A stretch of DNA of 64,000 nt from positions 1 to 64,000 of the forward strand of contig CAKJVC010000087.1 in NCBI GenBank assembly GCA_918026815.1, read 5' to 3'. Below the pieces are notes generated by a model that did no database searches, was not told the DNA's origin, and was given only the letters and a program-made list of their open reading frames with translations. The first letter of the stretch is position 1, and each line of letters opens with the position of its first letter. This stretch comes from Chalara sp. BL73. Lineage: Eukaryota; Ascomycota; Leotiomycetes; Helotiales. The translations under genes were made by a program, and so were the position numbers. Shown here in pieces: positions 34,544 through 44,035 of this stretch.

Positions 34544-36944
34544 TTGTCTAGCAGGCCATCTAAATATAAGGCGTCCGAGAAAGGGTTAGTTGTGGACTGC
34601 TACAAGATTATTCTGGTTCGCTCCTGGTGGCTTTTTGGTGAAATATATCCTTAAGTTTAAGGTTGTGGCGTTCTAGTTGGAGACCCTTTAAGAATACCAT
34701 TTCGGAGATTGATCTTCTCTCTCGGCAGCCTCCGATTTCTATATAAAATATGCTGAGTTGGATGTTACATGTATGTTTAATCCTGGCAATCTTGAGTGGT
34801 TTTTTCTCTGATTTGTAGGCATTACATCTAAACGCTAAGACCATCTTATTATCGCCATATCCTCTCTAATCCCAACTTGCTCCGTCTTTCCTAGCCACCT
34901 TAGGAATCTCGGGATCACACAATATGGCAAATCGCGAAAATGTGCGCTTGTCTGCGCCGTTATACGATTTTCATTTTAATATGCTTGATTTCTTTCGTGG
35001 CGGTTAGATCAATAACCAGGCACGCAGGCTATATTTTCAAGGTTGAGAGAATCGCAAGTCGTGATGAAGTTGTTCAAATCTATGGGTCTAACGTGGCTGA
35101 TGATGCACTGGCCTCCCAGGGCCAGGGCTTGAGGACTTTGAGACCTCGATTTTGAGGCACTGAAACTCGCTTATGACCCCTTTTCCTGAAACCATGATTT
35201 TTGTGGCTGATTGGCCGCATTTTTGGTTTTGTGTATAGATTTGGAATATTATCGCAAAGTAGTTTTATTTTGCATCACAGAGAAATCACAATTAACTTGG
35301 GAGAAGAGGTGGCCGTGACTTTCAACAGAGGCACTTCACTTTCAAGTTCACATATGGCAGGCACATTGTGGATTTAGGTATCTGATTTTTCTTAAAGTGG
35401 CCCAGGAATTTATGCAGTAATTATCTTCTGCAGTCCTGAATATTGCCATCATGGCTTTTACGACAAAAAACGTAAAACGAAAAATAAATAAATAATTGTA
35501 TGCAGGAGCTTATCATCCGTGGTACTGTGAGGTTGTTTTCGTAGGCATCATCACGTAAAATAAATAAAAAAAGGAAACAACTTGTCAATGAAATAAGAAA
35601 TCCCAGTCCTCAGTGCGGCGCGAGTCGTACAGTTTCATTGACCCCAACCCCCCCTTTATGTTCCTTCTTTCCCTGGATTACCCTTCAAGATCTTCAGCAT
35701 GGTGACTTTCAAGGTCATCAATTACTCCACCACCGCGCTTTCTTGCAAATCTATTGATTATCGGCTCTTCATCATCCAACTCACCCTCGAGAGCGGTTTT
35801 TATTGGTTCTGGAGTCGCCTTTGGCTTTTGGGAGATCTGAGGGACTGGCTTTTTGACAGCTTTAATGATATTAGAGGAGACGACTTTCGCTGGTTGATCT
35901 AAGACCTTGTCATGGTCGACTGTGTAGAGTTCCACAATGTATTCGTAGAAACAACCCACATTTGCTAACAATTAAGAAACATTTGCGGCAATTCTGTTAA
36001 TTTCACCAATACGCACTTTTATGCCATTGAAATATGAGCTAAATAAATCTGTAGGAGACTCAGTAGATACTTCATCCAGTGGATGTGAGGTCGCTCTGCT
36101 CATCCCCAATACCATGATACTTTCACTGAATCTATGAGAACAGGTCAGGCCGATCTTCAATACACGTCGACGTTATTAGTACTGCCCCGAAGTTTTCTTC
36201 AAAAGCGTACTCGCTAACTCATCCTCAATTATATTACTTCTATGAATAGTTCCAACATTCAGTACTCAGTATCGCCTCACTTTCCCCCCTCCTATAAAAA
36301 TCTTGTACCATCACAAGATTCTCGGTACTTATTTTGGCCTAGCTTAGCCCTAATTATACCTACCCACTCAGCAGACAGTAGCTAAATAATCATCACTCTA
36401 CCACCCTCACACAAATCCCCCAAATTTGGTTCCATACGCATTTCAAGTGGATTCATATATAGGCTTGTTTGTTTGCCTCTGCTAAGTCACTAGAGCTGGA
36501 GAGCTGAGGTTGTGAAATACATCTCCAGACATTCGGCAACTTTCATGGAAGCGCAGTGAGCAATATGTATAGCTCAGAAAGGAAGTGAAATAGAACGTTT
36601 AGATCCCCATCGCAGGAGACTAAGACTATTACACCACACAGCATGCCCTGTAAAGCAGGCGGATAGCACAGCTCTCGATTCTCCACTATATACTTGTTTA
36701 TCCCAAACCCATGGCCTTGATACTCTAGCCCCGTTATATGTAGTTGCTACTTTACATTATTTTTTTTACAAACATCTATAATACATACATATATTGCAAG
36801 ACCGAATAGCATTCTCATCAATATCAAATGCTCGGAGAGCGCCCCCAGTTGAGGCACTCCGAATTCTCCCCACCCCCTCATCGATGCTCCATACGCCGAA
36901 GAACGAGACATCCTTTTGTAATCTTATCTGTCTTCACGAAAAAT
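34544..36944. other. Intergenic; weak orphan frames
   Basis: A 71-codon plus frame at 34940-35155 begins with a hydrophobic stretch (IFILICLISFVAV). On the minus strand, 35678-36160 reads through one TAA as YFNGIKVRIGEINRIAANV-stop-LLANVGCFYEYIVEL followed by a proline/lysine-rich tail. That second stretch looks like a decayed coding sequence, but I do not recognise it. The rest is AT-rich with nothing visible. Confidence 0.4.
35678..36160 (-). pseudogene. Possible decayed coding sequence of unknown family
   Basis: Two consecutive minus-strand frames are in the same register and separated only by TAA at 35972-35974: the first ends RIAANVS and the second continues LANVGCFYEYIVEL, then a Lys/Pro-rich tail and an acidic, RFARKRGGG-containing end. 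The in-register continuation suggests one former reading frame with a nonsense change. I cannot name the family and see no start, promoter or splice sites to support an active gene. Confidence 0.3.
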
Positions 36945-39425
36945 CTACCTTTCAAGATCTATTGATCTCCAGTGAGTTACATTTTGCACCCAAATATTGG
37001 GGTCCTTCTTTGACGATATCGGTGACATTTGCAACCCCGAAGGCTCCAACTCATCGCGTGACATGGAGGTTTCATCTTGCAAACTTGATATTACTTCCTG
37101 GTCTTCAAAGTTGGGATGCAACTCCTCTCCTAAGGTACGGTTCTTGCGTTTGATAAGCTTTGCACGCCTTATCTTTCGCACTAGCTCTTGCTGCGGAGTC
37201 TTCATAGCTCCAGGGTTATCTAGACACTCCTCAATTTTCTGCTCAACGAGCGATCTCGCATGAAACGCCAAGGGCTGGCAATTGAAAACACCACCGAAGC
37301 GATAGCTGAGCCACAGATACAATGTAATACCCTTATGCAGGAACTCGACGTCCCGTAAGTACCCCTGAACACCTTCTTTGTGGTCGGTGACATCTTGGTC
37401 TAGCAGATCCAGTGGCATTGCTTTGATATCGAGGAGATGCCCATCACTTTGGTTGGCAACACATTGGGCAAACTCCTTCATCAGTTCTATAGTCCCGGGC
37501 TCATTGAGCGATACGGGGGCCTTCATGAACGTGATGCGATCTTTAATCGTAAGATTGCAGCCTTGTATAATGTCAGAAACCTGTATTAGGTCCTTGGCGG
37601 GACAAAGCCTGAAACGAGTGCCAGTAGTGGACACGCTAAACAAGCGGAAGAGAATGTACGAAAAAGGTGTATTGCGAGGGAAGTAAGAGGCGAACCGCTC
37701 GATCATGAAGTCTGGGGGAAAGATCCCGGCTGCTTTAATAATTGGAGCATTAGTCTCCATGCCTTTCCGCACTACTGGGAGATCGAAAGGCTCGAGAGAT
37801 GTGACATAGCCCACATTAGGCTGGCTGCTTTGGACCAGCGGTGCGATGTCCGTTGACTTACCGTCCATCACATCGCTCGCATCTTGCTTGATTACATCAT
37901 GGGCAGTTTTGTACCTTCCTGCTCGCCCAGCAATTTGCTTGATTTCTGGTATTTGCAAAACTCGATGGTTGCTTCCGTCAAATTTGGACGTTGATTCGAA
38001 AATTATACGCCGAACACTGAGATTCAGTCCCATGCCGATGGCATCGCTTGCCGCCAAGAAGTCGTAGTCATTGTTCGGATCGTTAAATAAGGCTGCTTGC
38101 TGAGCACGAGTTTCTGGGGGCAATGAACCGTAGACGACAGCACAGCGTCGACCTGTTACGCTCTCGATCTTTTTCTTCATGCTATGGATAGCCATTCTCG
38201 AGTAAAGGATAATCGCGTCACCTTTCTCCAGAGCTTTGATATTGCCCCGTAAACTCTTAGGCTGAAGCTCGAGAGGGCTCAATCGTTGATAACGATGAAT
38301 AATAAGTTTATCGCCTATCGTTGCACACATGTCCTTGATAATGTCTTCTGTTCGTTCTTCACCACAAAGATGCACTTCTTTTGCTTGGACACCTAAGAAT
38401 GCCTGAGTCCATGCCCAGCCTCGATCCTCATCTTCGATCATCTGAATCTCGTCTATAACCGCAACATCGACTTTGGTATTTACGGGTATCATCTCCACCG
38501 TGCAGCTAGACAGGACATGCTTTAGACCTTCAGGGATTCTACGCTCTTCGCCTGTCATCAATGCGCAAAGCTTTCCCTTCGCGTTTAGTCTTGCATACAC
38601 CTCATGTGCAAGTAGCCGTAGGGGTCCTGCATAAACACCCGTTTCAGCAGCCTCTAGTCTTCGCAATGCATGATATGTCTTGCCGGAATTGGTTGGTCCG
38701 ATATGGAGATGGACTGTGCGTTGAATTGCTCTTGTAGCAGGAAACCATTCGTAAGGATGCTTGAGGTCGGCAAGTTTCTCATGATTTGTCCATATATCTC
38801 CGTTATTGGGTAGCTTTTCCTTCACTATACTGTTCATAAAGGTAAGAGTTAGAGCCTGATACAAGCCCCCAACATGGCGATAGACAAATGCGCTCAAAAG
38901 TTGAGCAAAGAGGGGATTTATCTTCGCATTTGTCTCATTACGGTTGATCGCAAGGTCCATAGACTCCCTTACAGTTTCCTTGAAGGTGTGTATCCATTTT
39001 TCACTCTCTTTTTCGGACTTAATTCCCAGGGCGTCGCTGGCGGCGCGCCCTAATTTAGTGGACCATTTGTACTCGCTTTTAACTATCGACATTTGTTCAT
39101 ACACAAGTTGTGCGAAAAGATCGATTTTGTCGAGTCCGTTATCTGACAGTGTCCTTTGTCCATCATTAAGAGGTGGTTTTCTGCCTTGCCTGAGGTCTGG
39201 ACGCCTCCTCCTGTCATGATCCTTTGGGTAAGAGCTTCGAGGCTGTACGGGCAATTGGAATGAGCCTACGTGTAAAAGAGTATAGTAGCGTACCTTTGTA
39301 TGCAGAAGGGGTGACAACCCAGAGAGTGCGCGTCTTCCTCGAGGAGTGATTGAAGGGGCAAGCCATTCTGAAATCTGAAATGCACAGAGAAGACAGCGAG
39401 ATGGCTGTTTGAAAGCAAATGGCAT
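36945..39425 (-). CDS. SUV3: Mitochondrial ATP-dependent RNA helicase SUV3
   Basis: Single exon, 826 residues. The N-terminus is rich in Arg, Ser and hydrophobic residues without acids (MPFAFKQPSRCLLCAFQ), as expected of a mitochondrial presequence. Motifs run in order: Walker A GPTNSGKT (243-250), motif II DEIQMI (325-330, the DExH variant of this family), motif III-like HLCGEERTEDII, and the second RecA lobe with DAIGMGLNL and EIKQIAGRAGRYK. The C-terminal Suv3 domain follows. SUV3 is the helicase of the mitochondrial degradosome (with the exonuclease DSS1) in fungi and handles intron and mRNA turnover. It is divergently arranged with the R-SNARE gene, 381 bp apart. Confidence 0.96.
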   Translation of the reverse strand: MPFAFKQPSRCLLCAFQISEWLAPSITPRGRRALSGLSPLLHTKVRYYTLLHVGSFQLPVQPRSSYPKDHDRRRRPDLRQGRKPPLNDGQRTLSDNGLDKIDLFAQLVYEQMSIVKSEYKWSTKLGRAASDALGIKSEKESEKWIHTFKETVRESMDLAINRNETNAKINPLFAQLLSAFVYRHVGGLYQALTLTFMNSIVKEKLPNNGDIWTNHEKLADLKHPYEWFPATRAIQRTVHLHIGPTNSGKTYHALRRLEAAETGVYAGPLRLLAHEVYARLNAKGKLCALMTGEERRIPEGLKHVLSSCTVEMIPVNTKVDVAVIDEIQMIEDEDRGWAWTQAFLGVQAKEVHLCGEERTEDIIKDMCATIGDKLIIHRYQRLSPLELQPKSLRGNIKALEKGDAIILYSRMAIHSMKKKIESVTGRRCAVVYGSLPPETRAQQAALFNDPNNDYDFLAASDAIGMGLNLSVRRIIFESTSKFDGSNHRVLQIPEIKQIAGRAGRYKTAHDVIKQDASDVMDGKSTDIAPLVQSSQPNVGYVTSLEPFDLPVVRKGMETNAPIIKAAGIFPPDFMIERFASYFPRNTPFSYILFRLFSVSTTGTRFRLCPAKDLIQVSDIIQGCNLTIKDRITFMKAPVSLNEPGTIELMKEFAQCVANQSDGHLLDIKAMPLDLLDQDVTDHKEGVQGYLRDVEFLHKGITLYLWLSYRFGGVFNCQPLAFHARSLVEQKIEECLDNPGAMKTPQQELVRKIRRAKLIKRKNRTLGEELHPNFEDQEVISSLQDETSMSRDELEPSGLQMSPISSKKDPNIWVQNVTHWRSIDLER

Positions 39426-39806
39426 TACAAACTTATTAGAGAATGAGCGAATGAATTAGTCGATAGGCATGGGCCGAAATTTGAGGAACCTTCGACGACA
39501 CAGCAATACTTTTAACATCTGGCTCGTTCGCGATGATTTTTTGAGCGGCAACGTCGTACAGGGCGGTGGATTGATTACCTAATGAATGACCAATCAGCCA
39601 AGGCGATGGCTACGTCCCCAATCTGGAGAGCGATGGACGTCATGCATCTCACTTACATTTCATAAAGGTGACAACAAATTCCAGAGACTTGATTCTCAAA
39701 CTACATCGCGAATCTCCGTTGACCAACATATAACTCCATCTATCTTCGTCAACGCGATTATCATTCTTCCCAGAATAGTGTTGTTCAAGGGCAACCTAAC
39801 TTCGCC
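39426..39806. other. Divergent promoter region between SUV3 and the R-SNARE gene
   Basis: 381 bp between two start codons on opposite strands. It must carry both promoters or a shared one. No coding sequence and no motif that I can assign with confidence. Confidence 0.6.
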
Positions 39807-40660
39807 ATGGCGTCCTCATCAACACCGCCAACTCCGCTGCTGTAGTAAGCTCTGCCTTTGTTCTCCGCATATTCAACAAAATTAGGCTCACAGTTTTAGC
39901 GCATGTATAGCACATAATACTACTATTCTCAGCGAGCACACAGCGTCTGCCAGCTCTCAAACTAGCAGCCTAGCATCTCTCGTCCTCCCCAAGATTTCGC
40001 ACGAAACGCCACAAAAACTCACCTATACTCACAACTCGAATTTCATTCATTACATCGCCTCTGCTCCTTCTGAATACTCAGCTTCGGATGCTTCAGCCGG
40101 CGGCCTGACCTATCTGGTGGTTGCCGATTCATCGCTCGGTCGTCGTATACCTTTTGGCTTCCTGATCGAGATTAAGAACAGGTTTCTCGAAAGATATCCT
40201 GCTGACCATACCGACTTCGCTTCGATGAACAGTTATGGTGCGGGAAGCTTTAACAGTGAGCTGAAGAAATTGATGGTGGATTATGGCACAACCAAATCCG
40301 GAAAGGCGGACGCTATACAAAATGCGCAGGGAGAGATTGAGAATGTGCGAGGCATTATGAGTCAGAATATTGAGAGCCTACTAGAGAGAGGAGAGAGAAT
40401 TGATCTGCTAGTTGATAAAACGGATCGCCTAGGTGGAAGTGCACATGAATTCAGGGTCCGTAGCAGGGGCTTGAGAAGACAGATGTGGTGGAAGAGTAAG
40501 TCATCTATTCTGCGTGCATGAACGAAACTGCTCACTCCTATCACTAGATGTAAAGTTGATGGTTCTTCTGACTGTTGTGGTGGTATTCTTGGTCTACTTA
40601 TTTGTTGGCTTTGGTTGCGGATTGCCTGGTTGGGGAAAATGCATCGGTACAGGAAAATAA
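39807..40660 (+). CDS. Longin-type R-SNARE (VAMP7/Nyv1-like synaptobrevin)
   Basis: Exons 39807-39844, 39894-40495 and 40548-40660 (introns 49 and 52 nt) give 753 nt, 250 residues. The N-terminal half has the longin fold pattern (ACIAHNTTILSEHT ... LTYLVVADSSLGRRIPFGFL ... IKNRFLERY). Next comes an R-SNARE coil (IENVRGIMSQNIESLLERGE, with the central Arg of the zero layer), and the last exon encodes a transmembrane anchor (MVLLTVVVVFLVYLFVGFG). It is too hydrophobic at the end to be YKT6, which is lipid-anchored. By family it should act in fusion at the vacuole or late endosome. The first exon has only 12 complete codons. Confidence 0.9.
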
Positions 40661-41321
40661 GATTACGATGTAGAAGAGTGATCGACGAGAATTACTACGG
40701 CTGTACTACTAGGATGAATAGGCAAAAATACACTGGGATACCATGGAGTTGTGGATGCGGTATTGCCATTTCAATAATAATTGGCGGATATGTATAATTT
40801 AGCAAGCAGATGCGTTCTACTAGGTCATACCTCTCATTGCGAACGTATGTTGCCGCTCTGGGCAAGGCGTGCTCGTTTAAAGGTGGCTGCTTTGCAACGA
40901 TGCGTATAAGAATCGTACCATCCCCTTGTTTCTATTCACAACTCTAGGGTATAGTCAGGAATATGTACGAAGTCTAAGTCATTTTCGGGTATGTTATTTT
41001 GGCGTATCGTGGCACATTTCTTATATCATTCTAATAAATCGAATACGCGAGTCAAGATCACGGCCATCATCCAATAGCGAAGTATAACATGTGGGATGCT
41101 TCACGCATGGTCACATTACCTTTCAATCTATATAAAGTGAAGCTATATGCCATCTTTACTTTAAAACACAAGTTGAACTGAGATTTCGATTCAAAGATAG
41201 ATGTTGGTGTAGGCTTGAATTCCACCATGATTCCTTCACTTACTCTTAAGCATAAGATAATCTACTGTCGTAAGAATACTTCTCCACTGTAATGCTGATA
41301 ACTGTACACATCACATCACTG
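40661..41321. other. Convergent intergenic region, nothing recognised
   Basis: Between the 3' ends of the R-SNARE and 2EXR genes. AT-rich with no supported coding sequence; expected to hold both polyadenylation regions. Confidence 0.5.
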
Positions 41322-42173
41322 TCATTGTGGATCTGGGCGGTGGTCTAAATATTCACAGGGATTACACCGCAAAGTCACGTCCAGGCTCGGCGCGGCCATA
41401 ATGTCATCGGTATCCCCTATCACGCGCACTTCGGGCATCGTGAAGCGGAGGTTGTTCTGATCTTTGGTCCGCTCTAAAGTCTCGACAATATAATGTGGAA
41501 GTTTCCACGAACCCCAAGTTTCGTGTTCGATATCTTGTTCTTGTAAGCGGGCGACGATAGCGCGCTCGTGCGGTTCATCGATCACCATGGTGAGTCGCTG
41601 CATATTTTTAAATTTTAAAAGCTGGTTGACAACCCAGGGACGTTCCAGTTTGAGTCGAAACCAGAGGGACGTCCATAGTGCCACATTTTGCACCAGCTGA
41701 ATTTCCGTCGGGTATTGGACACGGAACATGCGCAGCCATCCATGATGGTGCACGTACAGCTTTTCACTGATGCTTCGGGCATCCGCGTTTCGACGGGGGA
41801 ACAAGACGATATCCTTTGCTGGGTGCCACAGGAATCCTCTTACCAATCCGCCTTTTTTTTGCAGCTTCCATGTCCGGTACCCGAGAAAGAGCGCATGATT
41901 GCGCGCTTCTCGCGAGACGTGGAAGACGGCTTGCGATGGAATCTGCGGGTGGACGAAGCGTCCCGTCCATCGGAGCCGCGAGTCCGCCCGCTCTACCGGT
42001 GGGGGTGGGATGCCTTGAATCAGGTGAAAGCGAATCGCAGTGGGATCTTCGCCTGCTCGATATGCTTCCGCTGCGAGCGGGATCACGCGTGGGGTAAATG
42101 CAAAGCTCCAGATGAGTAGCCGGAGCTCTAGACTAAGGGCGGGAAAGAGAGTGAAGGCATCCAGATTCGACAT
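41322..42173 (-). CDS. 2EXR-domain protein of unknown function
   Basis: Single exon, 283 residues from the ATG at 42173 (MSNLDAFTLFPALSLELRLLIW). That opening is the hallmark of the fungal 2EXR domain: F-x-x-FP-x-L-x-x-ELR-x-x-IW, followed by PRVIPL and, later, FHVSREARNHAL, the usual CxESR-like element. The frame stays open upstream to 42530, but the extra part is hydrophobic and unlike the family, so I exclude it; an ATG at 42287 is an alternative start. The family is very large in Pezizomycotina and has no established biochemical role. It lies divergently to the small gene at 42720. Confidence 0.8.
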   Translation of the reverse strand: MSNLDAFTLFPALSLELRLLIWSFAFTPRVIPLAAEAYRAGEDPTAIRFHLIQGIPPPPVERADSRLRWTGRFVHPQIPSQAVFHVSREARNHALFLGYRTWKLQKKGGLVRGFLWHPAKDIVLFPRRNADARSISEKLYVHHHGWLRMFRVQYPTEIQLVQNVALWTSLWFRLKLERPWVVNQLLKFKNMQRLTMVIDEPHERAIVARLQEQDIEHETWGSWKLPHYIVETLERTKDQNNLRFTMPEVRVIGDTDDIMAAPSLDVTLRCNPCEYLDHRPDPQ

Positions 42174-42719
42174 GTTGGAAAGAATTTCCGTGTACGCTGT
42201 AATCTCGGCGTTGTGTGTACTGGTGTCAGGGGCCGGTTCTCTCAAGCCAGATTGAAGCAATGCTTCATGCGTTCTCACCTTTTGCATCCGCCTTTCTCTC
42301 AAGTAACATGCGCGCGAAGATACGAAAGGATGAAGCGGCGGAGGATGAGGAATGATGATGGAATTCGAATTATGCAATATCCAGAGGCTTGTGTGCGCCA
42401 GCAACGTGCGGGTCCAACCAGCCGCCTTACTGAACATGATGCTGGTAAAAAAAAGTAGAGTTTGCATCGCAGCTTGGTCCCATTTGCGGGGAGACCCACA
42501 CCCCGACGTCAGGCATCTGCCGAGGTCCATAGAGTACCTACAAAGCGTCAGAGCAGCATCATCACCTCCAGCGACCCTTCCCTAATATAAGCCCTCCACA
42601 ACGGCATCAACTATTGTCACTATCAAAACAATTCGATTCATAGAACAGAATACTTCCAGTTTGACTATCTCAACCTTGAGGATTTCATAATATCCCCGGT
42701 GAATCCATTAAAAACAAAG
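42174..42719. other. Divergent promoter region
   Basis: 546 bp between the 2EXR start and the small plus-strand gene. The minus-strand frame remains open through most of it, but I see no domain there. No other feature. Confidence 0.5.
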
Positions 42720-43192
42720 ATGATTTCCTCCGTCCAACCTTCTCGACCCCGCGTATGCCTTTCCCGTGCTTCCCGTCCCTCCTCTCAGTATCATGTACTA
42801 ACTGGCTCCAGCTTCCACCTCCCACCACAAACGCGCCATTAAATCAACAGCCTTTCCGCCCATTCACATCCACATCCACCACCAACACCTCGCCACACTC
42901 CCACCTCTCCCTCTCGCGACCAAGGACACAAATTGAGGCTCTCCCCCCCGACGCTCACCCTGTCGGTCCGCACTGGCCCTGCTCCTACACGCAAGAAGCA
43001 AGATTAGCGCAGCTGAAGAAGACGTTCGACGCAGCGACGCGACACCCGGTGTTCTTTGTGGGCGACGGGCGGGTGAAGCGGGTTCCAGCGGGCGTTGAGG
43101 CGGGGGATGGCGCGTGGAAGAATCCGGTTGCCAGGGGTTATGTTTTCGAGGAGCGGAGGGAGGGGTTGGAAAGGAGGGAGGGCAGGCTATGA
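42720..43192 (+). CDS. Small hypothetical protein, possible mitochondrial presequence
   Basis: Exons 42720-42752 and 42812-43192 with a 59-nt intron that has a perfect TACTAAC branch site 9 nt before CTCCAG; 414 nt, 137 residues. The start MISSVQPSRPR plus the next residues is basic, Ser/Pro-rich and almost free of acids, as in mitochondrial targeting peptides. The C-terminal part (SYTQEARLAQLKKTFDA, then HPVFFVGDGRVKRV) is compact and charged. I do not recognise the family. The good intron and a codon pattern richer in G and C than its surroundings argue that it is a real gene. Length and end are uncertain because no homologue was compared. Confidence 0.6.
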
Positions 43193-44035
43193 GGGTGCTG
43201 CGATCCAAAGCGGAAAGATTATATTGGCTCGATTGAGGAGTCGGATTGAGAAGGCCCTATGCGCTGGAGAGGATAACCTTCGAAAGGGGGGTAATGCGGC
43301 TCTGGGGAGGGAAATGGGATGAGTGTGGATCTGAATCGGCGTTGATTTGAAGGGCGTGGTGTACATGTGAAAATACGGGACCGTGAATATGGCTCAATGA
43401 GGCGTGTTTTTGCTGGCCAGGGCCAGATATGTGATTCGAGATACCTGGTCGTTGCGAAATTATTCCCGCAAGAAGAAACCATTTCTATATATACAACGGT
43501 TTCCTAAAATGGCTTTCCGAAGTAGTTCACACAATGCTGTATCATAAAATAGTAGCTGAGTGAGCCAAGTGTTGGCGCAACATCTGTGAAGGTACATAAT
43601 ATATTTAAAAGTTATTTAGGAAATGCTTATTTAGATGTTTTGCAAGAGTAATATTAAAATTTAAAGAGTTAAATTGCTCCAGTTAAACAGGCATACTTTG
43701 TTTAACAAATTGTGCTGAGATTCTACAAATAACAACATTTAAGTTATTCGAAATCCTAGATGTTGATGTAACTTTTGAATTAATCTCTTGCTAAACTCTA
43801 AAAAGCAAAGGAAGCAAGATGCGTAGATGGCGACAGGAATGGAAAGAGATGCTTGAAATTACAGGTAGAATGGAAATCATGGAAAACGCTTAATCCTCAA
43901 CATACTCTATGGTCTATACATTTACAAGATGATTATTTTGTAAATCCGTTAATATTGTAACATTATTCTCCCCTGGTAGCCCCAGAACACCACGCTATGC
44001 ACCATCCATCGCACCCAATGCATATATATTAATAT
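43193..44035. other. Convergent intergenic region, AT-rich
   Basis: From the small hypothetical gene to the 3' end of FIG4. The part 43500-44030 is strongly AT-rich with no coding sequence. Nothing else recognised. Confidence 0.55.

Noticed and set aside
42174..42530. N-terminal extension of the 2EXR protein
   Set aside because: The upstream residues do not resemble the family, which begins close to the F-x-x-FP motif; the ATG at 42173 fits better.
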